Positions 11,208-20,502 of a DNA stretch of 64,000 nucleotides are shown here, piece by piece. The position numbers and the translations under genes are program-made. This DNA is from Parelaphostrongylus tenuis (lineage: Eukaryota; Nematoda; Chromadorea; Rhabditida; Metastrongylidae): the NCBI GenBank assembly GCA_019055375.1, contig JAHQIW010007140.1, positions 248,001 to 312,000 of the forward strand, read 5' to 3'. The notes under the pieces were generated by a model. That model saw only the letters and a program-made list of their open reading frames with translations. It did no database searches and was not told the origin of the DNA. How positions within the stretch are numbered: position 1 is the stretch's first letter; each line of letters opens with the position of its first letter.

Positions 11208-12030
11208 GCAAAACTTTATAAAGCTTTATACATATTTTACTACCAAAATATCTACATTCTACAACAATATCACCATTGACGTAAGAAGAGAAGTTCGACA
11301 ACGCTATACAAATTCGCCAAACTAATCACTGCCACCCTACAAAACGTCAGGTAAAATTAGATTGGGATGATATGGGAGTGAAAATTGACGGTCGACAATT
11401 AAACCATCTTCGCTTTGCTAACGATATCGTTCTCATAACACCAAACATCAGCCAAGCAGAACGAATATTGACCATTTTCGATAGCACCTCTGGAAAGATT
11501 GGTCTTCAACTAAATCTAGCGAAAACGATGTTCATAAATATGCAGCAGAAAACTGGTCGCTACGTAAGCAAGATGAAAGATCACTTGGCCTTATTGAATG
11601 CGCAGTCGAAAGATCGATGCTAGGAGTATCCCGTATTTCGCAAATGAGAGAAAGGATCCGAAGTTTCGACCTACGTCAACGATCGAAAATCAGAAACGCC
11701 TTTCTACACGCCGGGATATCGAAAATGAGGTGGGCCGGACACGTGATGCGCTTCAACGAGAGCCGTTACCGACTGGATTCCTCGGGACATCAACACGAAG
11801 ACCACCGACCCGTTGGTTCGATTTCTTCGCAAAAGCCATAGAAGAAACATGTGATGCTTAGCGAATCCCTAGAGCGAGGAGGACGCACTGGGCTACTCTT
11901 GCACGCGATAGGAAAAAGTGGAAGCGTTGCTGGTACCCCAAGTCACTCGACGATCAACAGGACGACAGGCGACAGGTGATGCAAGACTCTGAACGTCAGA
12001 AGAGAGTTGGAAGCACGCGTCATAAATAAT
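11208..12030 (+). mobile_element. RTE-type non-LTR retrotransposon fragment (reverse transcriptase, internally deleted)
   Basis: Reading frames cover the later half of an RTE-clade ORF2. The upstream part (11215-11340) reads IDVRREVRQRY...PKLITATLQNV. The palm region at 11349-11560 includes DWDDMGVKIDGRQLNHL and RFANDIVLIT. The normal catalytic FADD is FAND here, so one metal-binding Asp is lost. After NLAKTMF the element jumps to the thumb/C-terminal part (WSLRKQD...LGVSRISQM...KMRWAGHVMRFNE), and then to a frameshifted tail up to about 12030 (HWATLARDR..W). The region normally lying between those blocks is deleted. No 5' end, ORF1 or terminal tail is seen. Relatives are at 13550-13838 and 43330-43860. 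A dead fragment, named from family memory of nematode RTE elements. Confidence 0.85.
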
Positions 12031-12105
12031 TGTTGAAAGCACCATTATGGTGTTTTTCGGTCTTCCTCATAATCAATGAATGCCATTGGCAAAGAGCCAT
12101 ACTTG

Positions 12106-12910
12106 AAGTCAGAAATGTTCATGACTTAAGACGAAAAATACCTTGAGCATGATTCAGGGTCACGCGTGAACGCGTGGCACTCCTCCTTGCTGTTTTATGG
12201 TTTCTAAGAGTTTATCCAAGAGATTCAAAGGTTTTTTCACTTGAATGTCTCAGATTGAAGCGGGTGATAGTGATTTTGGCTTGGATATATTCTTATTTTC
12301 GCAGTTCTTTTGTGTTAGCCGACGATAAATAAAAAAACCGACCCCTTTCGCTGGACAAAACTTTTCATAATGATGTTAATAATTATTAGAAAGCTCAAAT
12401 CGTTGGCTACGGTCGTTCGTAGCCGTTTTTGGGAGAAACCTTCTTATAACCATGTAGCATTTAGAATAAAATTTTGTTTAGCACACACCGCCTGTTTGCT
12501 ATCACTTGTGCAAAGTTCTTTTAACAAAATGGATAGGCTTTTCATTTGAACGCCTTCTAACATAGAGCCATTTTCACAAGAGACAAAGTATAACGCACGC
12601 GGAATAGTGAGAGCGCCTCCGTAGCGCTAGAGTAATTATGTAATATTACTTCTTGCCTAAATTTCATACTGGTTTGTTCCGAACTTCTGGAAGACTCGAA
12701 AGGTCAAAATGTTGAGTGTTCAAAGTAAACTGCTACTGAGCGACGAAAATTCAAGTGTTATGTTCTTTTTCTTTTTTTTTCGTTAAGTTTATGTTATGAA
12801 AGTTTTGATAGAGTACATTGAGTACCAATTTAATTTTTTCCTGGTTGTGAAGAAGATGGAAACTACCCAATTATCAACGTTATCATAACGAATAAACTTT
12901 GTTGTTATAC
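12106..12910. repeat. Dispersed repeat X, copy 2 (with inserted block)
   Basis: Flanks 12106-12310 and 12575-12905 match 1-545. The middle 12310-12575 has no counterpart there; part of it, 12313-12480, matches 1836-1990 and 38725-38900. This copy therefore either carries an insertion or keeps a segment lost from copy 1. It lies just after the RTE fragment and just before the mariner remnant. Confidence 0.65.
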
Positions 12911-12984
12911 AAATTTTGGTATTGAAGCCGAAAACTACTGCACGAAGCCGGACCGAGACTACAATGCGAGGGACGAACGTATAC

Positions 12985-13402
12985 GACAGTGATTCGTCAA
13001 AAGCGCGCGCTGTTTCAGCAAGACAATGCTAAACCTCACACCACAAAGAAGACTAGGGAAAAGTTTAATAACTTGGAGGCAGTTGAGGTCTTGCCGCATC
13101 CAGCTCACAGTCCAGATGGTACGTCATCTGATTATGGTCCATGTTTCTGCTCAATGGAGCATTTTTGCGCGGATGCCGATTCGAGACATTTAATCAAGTT
13201 GAAGCGACATGTCAGGAGTTTTTTGGTTCAAAGCCCAAAAAATGGCGATTTCGATCAGATCCGGAAGCTCGCAAATCGTTGGCAGATGATCGTAGATAAT
13301 GATGGTCTTTACTTTGGAGAATAATTATTGTTGTTCTTCATTGAAATTACGTGTCAACTTTAAATTTTCAGTCGGTGTTAAGGAACTTTTTATTCAACCT
13401 GA
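12985..13402 (+). mobile_element. Mariner transposon, 3' half of transposase plus right terminus
   Basis: The open frame ending at TAA 13322-13324 encodes the C-terminal half of a mariner transposase. It shows the second catalytic Asp in FQQDNAKPH, the third in HSPDGTSSDYG, and the typical end RWQMIVDNDGLYF. There are 35 residues between the two Asp instead of the family's 34, because one residue is added near EAVEVLPHP. The N-terminal HTH domains and first catalytic Asp are absent. The right terminus at 13377-13402 ('ggaactttttattcaacctg' followed by ATA) resembles mauritiana-type mariner ends and is followed by a TA. No matching left end was found upstream, so it is a 5'-truncated, inactive copy. 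Hookworm 'bandit' is a mariner I recall in such worms, but assignment to it is untested. Confidence 0.85.
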
Positions 13403-13404
13403 TA

Positions 13405-15010
13405 TACAATCACTGCATCTAAATTACATCGCGTGCAGTGAATTATGATGCCAGGGATGATAAATCGCTTGAGGCGAATTCCTTCACAGATGGTAGTCTG
13501 GGGAAGACAGTATTTGAAATTTTAGAATATTTATTGCTATATCGTTCTATGCGCCAGGATATTGAAAATAAGGTGAATCGGACACGTGAAACGCTTCAAC
13601 GACAACCGATAGACGAGAGCCGTTACCGACTGCATTCTTCGGGATATCAAACGCTCTCCAGAAAATCCAATGGTCCGATTTCTTCACGAAAAGACTAAAA
13701 AAAGATATGATGCTCAACGAATTCCTTGAGCGAGGAGGACCCACTGGGCTACTCTTGCACGTGATGGGGAAAAAGGAAGTGTTGCTGGTACCCGCTCGAG
13801 TCACTCGATGATCAACAGGACGACAGGTGGCAGGTGATAAAATATTATTTACGGAATAAGATATGCAGGGAACGACGCCAGAATAGATGATGGAAAGCTT
13901 GATGAGTAGACTCTTCTTTTCGTCAATTAAGAACATTTTGCATAATGATAAAGCACCTCGCGGAAATCGCAGTCTTCTCTCAACATTTATGCTTAACAAA
14001 TTTGTTCTAGCGTGAACGTCAGATGAGCAGTGCTTCGAATTTTCGCCCTTTAAAAGCTACCTTCACTGCGTTGTATTTTTTCTTCTTTTTCTTCTGAGAA
14101 CCGAAGAAAGGTTTTTTCCAGGAAACCAATTAGTTCACTGATCCTCCTTTCGCGCCTCAGGTAAAATATGCGCTGAAACGAGTTCACATAATTATAGCCC
14201 TCAAATCGAGAGGACAAGCGCGATGCGCGGAATTTATCAAAGATAAATTGTGGTGAATTCTCCATTATTATCGAAATGGAGAATTTAACAAGTATGCACT
14301 TGCTTTAGTGCACATCGACTGACGAACCCACTATCATCCACACCTCCACTCTTCGTATGACGCTTGAAACATTCCATGCGGATTGAATGAAATAGGAAAA
14401 TTATTCGAAGAATAGCTTCTCAAATCGTATTTTTGTTGAAAGCTGCGATAAAAGCTTTGCTATATGGACTTTAAAAATGTAAGGTGACAAACCTCGAGAA
14501 GGAGGTTAGAAACATTCTCAAAGATAATTCAAAGAATTTCTTACTCAAGAGATGAATAGCAGTATTGCATTCGTACAAAATAAAAATTCGTTACCATTTT
14601 GCCCTTACAGCTGGAAGAGAATTCGAAAATCTATGAGGAACGGTTGTAGATTCTCCATAATCCTTTCCTCATCCCAGAAAAGCGGCAAGGATTACTGCTT
14701 ATTCGCAACCGTGTAAACAAACAATTTGTTTCCGAGTAGATGAGCTGGTGTTCATTTGAAATGAGCTGGTCAAAAACTTTAAGACCCTCCAATATGTATC
14801 AAACCACCGGAAAGTCAATTGATGAACTTGATAAACGTTGTTCATCATATTCACAAAATTTTCCATATGTTACCTTCTCTTTACAGCACAAGAGGATTCG
14901 TTTTGTGAGTACCCGCAGCAGCGCTATAAAATATTTTTACTTCAAATTTCTCTTATTTCTTAATTGCCTTCCTTTACAGTTTCCTCTCTATCTTTTTTGA
15001 AATTTCACAT
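13405..15010. repeat. Dispersed repeat Y, copy 2 (interrupted by RTE fragment)
   Basis: Matches 4610-5900 end to end, apart from an RTE fragment at 13550-13838 and a short insertion-like pyrimidine tract at 14070-14100. A minus-strand frame (14265-14050) reads FRASRLSSRFEGYNYVNS and RIFYLRRERRISEL, close to the reading of copy 1. Most changes in that part keep similar residues, which hints at an ancestral coding segment. In copy 1 the frame is broken upstream and downstream. Confidence 0.7.
13550..13838 (+). mobile_element. RTE fragment inserted in repeat Y
   Basis: Matches the C-terminal part of the RTE fragment at 11700-11990. Shared DNA includes 'gacgagagccgttaccgact' and 'gagcgaggagga' followed by 'actgggctactcttgcacg'. 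Against Y copy 1 the insertion falls between 'tattgctatat' and 'tatttacggaataa', corresponding to about 4745-4760. Multiple stops and frameshifts; no target-site duplication is obvious. Confidence 0.75.
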
Positions 15011-15187
15011 TTTCTTTATTACCTGTTACTCATATTCTACTCGGTCATTCTCTAGTACTGAATTCTATGCTGCGTTAACCTGTACGAATAATTTCTTCAT
15101 TCGAAATTATAGATAACTAGCGCAATCAAACATAATTACACATTCATAAAACCAGTAGAATAGCATGTATCACATGGCTCATGCATT

Positions 15188-15251
15188 TGATGCATATTGA
15201 TCTTTGAAATGCTGCATATGACGTCGCCACTCACTTGATCAATATGCATCA
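15188..15251. other. Perfect 15-bp inverted repeat (hairpin)
   Basis: Arms TGATGCATATTGATC (15188-15202) and its exact reverse complement (15237-15251) are separated by 34 bases. The context is AT-rich non-coding sequence. Function unkn own; could be the remnant of a small inverted-repeat element. Confidence 0.6.
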
Positions 15252-15497
15252 TTTGCACATATAAAAATCTCAGGGTTCATTCTAGGATTATGGCAGTTAT
15301 GAGCGAGGAATTCAGTTAGAGTTCTATTGCTCAGGAATGCCTATGAAATGAAATTCTCACTGAACACGTATAAGCGTTGATGTACATTGTTAACAATTAT
15401 TAGCGAAATCTGATGAGCAAATAATTATTTATGAGATCAAAGTGAAAACGGATTGGAAGAGTTGAAGAGGTGAGACAGATTGATACATTGAACCAAT

Positions 15498-16603
15498 ATG
15501 GTCAGCAGTGGGACTGTGACATTGAGTAATGTCGATATCGGTGTAGTGACAGCATCACACCGGCGAATGCAACAGTCAAAACCACCTATAAAATGTAAGG
15601 TTTTGTATGCACTCAAGAAAAGCGATCTTTTAACTCGTTACCGTGCGTGTTCTTATCTATTAAGAACAAGTGACTTGAGACCCGTTTTCACAGCTTTCAC
15701 GCTGAACCAGTGAGATATACCCTTTCACGTCTGACCACGATTCTGCGCCATTAGAGCCGATTTCAATGTGCATCGAAGTCAATTTTTCTATAATCAGTGA
15801 GCGCCTGACAAACTAATTTTTTTCGAAAATTGGTTTTGCACTGGCTTTTTTATTATTTATTGTTCTATTGGAGAAAACTGTAGGGCAGTAAAAGGCGCAG
15901 AAAAAGGGGTATTCGAAAGCTCTTTGATTGTGTACAGCTCGAAGTCGAGATGCATCGACGTGAAGGGGTTCAAAGATCTATGCGAATCGAACGTGTATAA
16001 AGTGTCGCTTAGTAGCGGTATCGTGCAACCTAGTGTAATTATTATCAGTTGTCCTTCGTGAACTTCATGTGTTGTTTTACTTAAAGAAAAGGGAGACTAA
16101 TCATATTTCTCTTCGTGCTGTGCGGCAGCATTCGATACATTACTTATGAGTAAGGAAATCTTGAACAATCACCAAAGTGAGTCCGACTAGAAAGCTGAAG
16201 AGCGGATTGAACGAAATACCAATCTGATTTCGGACTGGGAGGATTTTTTGTTGCAGGTGAGCTCCATGGGTTGCTGCTCATCTCTGTCACCATGCAACAT
16301 ACCTCCTAAATGCACGATTGCTTCGACTCAGAAATCAAAAGTCTAAAAATTCAACGTGATAGGAGATTCACCTAGCTCTGACACCTCGATTCGCTGAGAA
16401 TGTACTTCAATCGCCATGTCGTCATAAGCCTCAAAACTTCTCCTGAATTCTGAACATTTACAAAAATTTTGTAAATAAATGTATTCCAGGAAAATCACAT
16501 TACCTGGTGCGATTTAATAAGGACAAATCTTCCGAACATTCTGGTCCTGCACAAATTCCGTCAGTATTCGGAACTAAGAGCAAAGTACATTCGAAGTAGA
16601 TAA
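15498..16603 (+). CDS. Candidate three-exon gene for a 90-residue protein, unrecognised
   Basis: Exon 15498-15594 starts with ATG (MVSSGTVTLSNVDIGVVTAS...) and ends at the good donor 'AAAAT|gtaagg' in phase 1. Exon 16195-16256 (EERIERNTNLISDWEDFLLQ) ends CAG|gtgagc in phase 0. Exon 16490-16603 follows 'tgtattccag', starts ENHITWCDLIRTNLPN and ends at TAA. Introns are 600 and 233 bases; all ends are GT-AG and the phases agree. The product would be basic and polar, without a signal peptide or membrane segment. The acceptor at 16194 (gaaag) is weak, and the final exon has another open frame with similarly plausible content (KSHYLVRFNKDKSSEHSGP). Product unknown; the exon set is tentative. Confidence 0.35.
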
Positions 16604-16958
16604 GAGACGTTTGCGATACACCGAATACGCTCACATTCTGACCAACCAGTGACTAAAAAGTTGCAAATACTAGTTCCATTGTGACAACGACATATCTGAG
16701 GACCAGTTAGATAATAAGAGAGTTTTGGATGAATTGAATACTCCTAAAACGTGACGGAAAAATTTTCAATTGATTTATGAATTGATTGGAATGATTGAAT
16801 ATGGGTGAACGGACAAGACGACGAATTTTGTAACATGAATTATTCACGTACAGAAAATTACCAATATAAAATATTTTCTACCAGAAACTATAGATAAACG
16901 ATAAATCAATCGGTATTGAAACAAGCAGCATACAGTCGATTCCGATGAGCTTTTTTAG

Positions 16959-17120
16959 ATCCATGTGAATAGCTATTTGACGCCCCTTTCCACGCAGGTT
17001 TATATGCATCAAGTAAGTGTTTTGATCTTTCCACAAAATTCTAGCATAAATCCAAATTCCGGACAGACAGAAGGTTTGACTAAACCTGGGTGCAATTTGA
17101 GCTCACAAACATTTCTGAGA
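16959..17120 (+). CDS. Candidate internal exon, unlinked
   Basis: A 54-codon open stretch sits between a strong acceptor 'gatgagcttttttag' and a consensus donor 'CTGAGA|gtaagtaag'. It reads IHVNSYLTPLSTQVYMHQ... and later NPNSGQTEGLTKPGCNLSSQ. Both splice sites are good, but I could not join it to the exons upstream or downstream in phase without a stop. It may be part of the 15.5 kb gene in another isoform, or a neighbouring gene. Confidence 0.3.
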
Positions 17121-17775
17121 GTAAGTAAGAACATTTCTAAGAATATTTTTTCTTTTTCCAAAAGCTATCATAAAGATGTCGTTTGTTCCCACAACTCGTA
17201 CTTATAAAACTTATAAGCAACCACTGCTTGTGCCCTTCATTTTCTTTTAAATCCGGAAATTTGCAAAGATGAGTTGAATCGGTATCTCATTAATGCCATG
17301 CTTAGCGCATAAACTTTTATCGACGCCGATTCCGGTCCATAACATTAAGCTAAGGAGAGATTATCGGTTACACAGAACAGATCAGGATCATGGAATCAAG
17401 CAGTTTATACGTGAACATTCCTCTCAATCTGTGAAAATCCATCGTGGCTAAACTAAAAGCGAGTCATGCGATGTACAAGGCCAAAGTACCCTTGAGGACG
17501 TATTATTAATTGATGACGTCCGAATGTAGATAAAAGCAGTCTTGCTGCGCCGTTTGAGCTGGCAAACGCTATTTGTGATAGGAGGTGGTGTTCGGCTGTA
17601 CGTTTTATCACTTATTTCATGAGGCAGGAATAATTTTTTTGAAACGTGATCACTGGAAAGGCTCAATGTGAACCTTCTAAGTGTACTTCCTCATTAAGGT
17701 ACTACTCTGCTTATATTGTAGTCACGAAATATTGTGTTTGACTCAACAAGCTTATGTTAATCGCCGAGTTCTATA

Positions 17776-18031
17776 TTAATCAAACGTCTCATTTGCTCGG
17801 ATTTCGTCCCTTGAAGGTCTTGCGGGCTTCAGACACACATCAAATGCTGAAGAGAGCTTGGGTAAACGCTTCCAAACAAGACCACTCGAGCACAGATTTT
17901 CTCAACAATTCCATGAATCCAAACCACCAAGCAGCAGTCAACCAAATGGAAAAAGATCCATCGATGAATTGCCGATTGTTGGCTTTGATTTTACCACCGC
18001 GGAATCATTATGTTGTCGGATATGCGGCTGA
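17776..18031 (+). CDS. Candidate terminal exon, unrecognised
   Basis: An 84-codon frame without its own ATG reads ...GKRFQTRPLEHRFSQQF, then SKPPSSSQPNGKRSIDELP, and ends ...CCRICG TGA. A competing frame with an ATG covers 17754-18041 (MLKRAWVNASKQDHS...). Composition is Ser/Gln/Pro-rich. Possible acceptors are 'cgggcttcag' and 'cccttgaag'. Which frame, if any, is translated cannot be settled by eye. Confidence 0.22.
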
Positions 18032-18249
18032 ATTGTTTTGATATGGAAGGATACTATTTCGTCTATTAATTTGTCTTTTGTTGAGCCTGATTGGTATGCA
18101 AATATTTCTTTATATGCATTTTGAGAATACGACAGACCTTTTTCCACCACATGTGAACATGTTTAATTATGAAAATTCGGTAAAAATGGCATATAACTCA
18201 TTGTTATATAGTTGTCAAATTGTGATAATCTTTATGCGATTTGAGTGTA

Positions 18250-18345
18250 AGCAAAAATTCGATCTCAGGAAAAAGTTGAACTTGCGTTCTATCCATACCG
18301 GCGACGCATGCTACCTACCACTACACCAAGAGGCCACCGCTTACT
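18250..18345 (-). repeat. tRNA-like sequence, family 2 (minus copy)
   Basis: On the minus strand this reads 'ggcctcttggtgtagtggta', then 'gcatgcgtcg', 'ggtatggata' and 'gcaagttcaac'. These are degraded A and B boxes of a tRNA promoter. It is related to the plus-strand copy 90 bases downstream and to 61612-61683. Downstream flanks are also shared ('gaatttt..cttac.actcaa'), so this is a dispersed tRNA-derived unit rather than a lone tRNA gene. Confidence 0.55.
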
Positions 18346-18435
18346 CACCACTCATTATTTAGTAACTCTCTGTCATAGCTATCAGTCACCAACCACTAAC
18401 AGGATTAGTCAAGTGAGCAATATAGATTTGTAAAG

Positions 18436-18506
18436 CCACTTGAGCTAGTGGTAGCACGCGTCCCGTGTATGGATGAAACGAAGGTTCAGCCCTCGTCTGA
18501 GGTCGA
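18436..18506 (+). repeat. tRNA-like sequence, family 2 (plus copy)
   Basis: The anticodon-like arm has a 5-bp stem CGTCC/GGATG around a 7-base loop CGTGTAT. The T-arm 'aaggttcagccctc' is degraded. The 3' flank 'gaattttcacttatcactcaatt' resembles that of the copy at 61.6 kb. Together with 18250-18345 it forms an inverted pair. Confidence 0.55.
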
Positions 18507-19010
18507 ATTTTCACTTATCACTCAATTATCTTGAGTATCTTTGAAATATCATAACACTGCGAAAAAGTAGTAAAACATTAGAAATCTAGGAAATGTAAAA
18601 GTTTTCGTTGATTCTTAGTGATTCCAACAGAATATAGAAATCTATACTTCTATACAAATGCCCTAAAGTGAGTTCATCTAAGCAACGAATTTGTTATTGC
18701 GCAAAGTGCATACCAATGATTTCTTTCACTTTATGTGCCATTCTAACATGAGGAAATGTGTCACTGGAACTATAAAGAGCGATTTTATGGCTGCTTTTAT
18801 GGAAATGTTCAGGTACGAAGCGCTGAGTCGTCTTTTTCTTTGCAATATTCCAATTCAATTTCTCAATGCCCACATCAACGAAGGTGACATATTTCACCGC
18901 TTTCACATCGAAACTGGTTGTGATTTCGTTTAGGCTCTTCTATAATGATCGCATGCCACTTGATCTTAAACGCACAAAACACCAGCGGACTAGCGAATCG
19001 GGACAACGAT

Positions 19011-19421
19011 GGTCAGTGACGAAAACGAGAGCGCTGGGACAGAGAACAATAGAAACCGACCGGATTCATGTAGATGAGATTTGGGAGGATTTTTGTGTTT
19101 TTCGAACATCCGTCCTCGTCCATCAGTTCGTGTTTGGTATCGCCTCCAACCACAGAACAACTGTGAACTATCAAGCACGTATCCTAGGAAAAACTACTAT
19201 TCCCAACGGCCTTATCAGTACGAAACGCAAGATATACCTGTTGATTTTCGCAACTCCATTGATGGAAGACAACTTGGCCGAGTACAACGGTTCCCGCAAG
19301 AGGACCGTTTGGCCACTTACGAACGGTGTACGAACAAGAAGGTGCTCTTATGGAGCCTCAAAACAAACGTACTGAGCTCGCATAATAAAGATTATTGAAG
19401 GAAACTTCAAAAAAAAAAAAA
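19011..19421 (+). pseudogene. Poly(A)-tailed processed pseudogene of unknown parent
   Basis: A coding-like segment runs into AATAAA (19383-19388, overlapping the apparent stop TAA), then about 20 bases, then a run of 12-13 A. This is the hallmark of a reverse-transcribed mRNA. It starts MVSDENESAGTENNRNRPDS at 19011 and meets an in-frame stop after 22 codons. It reads on as SNIRPRPSVRVWYRLQPQNN and PRKNYYSQRPYQYETQDIPV, then shifts frame so that the end reads VYEQEGALMEPQNKRTELA then TAA. No intron interrupts it. The stop plus the frameshift support a dead retrocopy; the parent gene is not recognised. A 169-codon frame over 18866-19375 in another phase is judged a shadow. It could instead be the 3' exon of a real gene with an encoded A-run. 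Confidence 0.5.
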
Positions 19422-19659
19422 CAAACTTGAAGAAAGAAAGAAGAAAGAAGGTTCGTTCCAAAAGTTTTCTTAACTTCACGAAATCAAAGGCAAACTTAGA
19501 ACTAACTTCAATGCCTCAAACCACTGTATTATTCCTATAGAAACCCTCCAAAAGGACGGTACTTCAAAAAAACTTTATATTTTTATTATGACATACAAAA
19601 AGTGTTGCGTAGCTTACTAGATCTCCCTTCTCTTTAGAAATGCATTGAAATATAATAAC

Positions 19660-20045
19660 GAAGTAGGCCTTTCTAGCTCTAGGAAATAATATCGGAATTT
19701 GCCATGTTTTTGTACTTCGATTAAAATTGGATGACTTTTGCAAAGTTTTGAATTTCATTGTGCGCAACTAGTGGTGATATCGGAATTTCTAGATTCCAAG
19801 AAAAAGCACGAGATTGATAATCGATTATTTTTTGCTTTTACTGTAAACGCTCCTCTGACGAACAACATTCAAGTAGTGATTGACATTTTCACAAAGCATT
19901 AGGACTAATTCCAGATGCTCTTCGCACATTTCGAGCTTCTTCTTCTGCGCTCTCAACACCTAGCTAACTCAAGTCTTCTTCTATCAAAACTAAATATCGT
20001 TATTGTTGAATTTCGCAAGTTTGGCATCCTTTGCACTGTGATTTG
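19660..20045. repeat. Dispersed repeat Z, copy 2 (long form)
   Basis: Matches 5925-6135 on both sides of a central block at about 19800-19950 that is absent from copy 1. The flanks share 'ggaatttgccatgtttttg', 'gaatttcattgtgcgcaa', 'cgctctcaacacct' and 'gttgaatttcgcaagtttg'. Confidence 0.65.
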
Positions 20046-20502
20046 ATACGCATACTAATGGAAAAGTAATAGGAAGCTTCGTAAGAAGAAAAAGCCCAAT
20101 GCGCCTGACTGCGATTCATCGTTAATACTACGGCTGATTGTGGGGCGACTTAATGGAGACAAATCCATCCTCAACCTTATGCTTTATGTCCGTCGCAAGG
20201 GGTACCCATTAGTGATGAAGAGTGTATCTTCTGTTTTCGCGTGGGATCAAAAGACAGAAAGGAATTATCGGGTCACACTGCGCCACGTGGTTCTAAGTGT
20301 ACTGGCTATCGAGAGTGAATAAGTTTTCCAAGGGTTTTTTATGATCTTATCTTGACACCTCCTCTTTTGTCGGGAGAAATTGGTTTGCAAATTAGCGAAA
20401 GTAGTTCTAAAACTGATTTAAAATATGATGTTTGAGAGGAAAATTGAATGGGAAAAAATCGCATGATATATTTTAGTTATTGAAGAACACACTACGAATT
20501 TA

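Noticed and set aside
16266..16346. 26-residue ORF starting MGCCSSLSPC, resembling a myristoylation/palmitoylation start
   Set aside because: It lies immediately after CAG|gtgagc, which is better read as a splice donor; no further exon or homologue supports it.
17034..17058. 32-base intron between 'CATCAA|gtaagtg' and 'aaattctag'
   Set aside because: Too short for a nematode intron and it would create an in-frame stop; the read-through exon 16959-17120 is simpler.
18866..19375. 169-codon plus-strand ORF, the longest in the window
   Set aside because: It lies in a different phase from the coding-like reading that ends at the AATAAA and poly(A); composition is poor and no domain is seen. Judged a shadow of the retropseudogene.
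20140..20322. 60-codon plus-strand ORF near the ZP gene, tested as the missing ZP second half on the minus strand
   Set aside because: Neither strand shows the expected Cys pattern or the H-W-C motif of the ZP C-terminal half.
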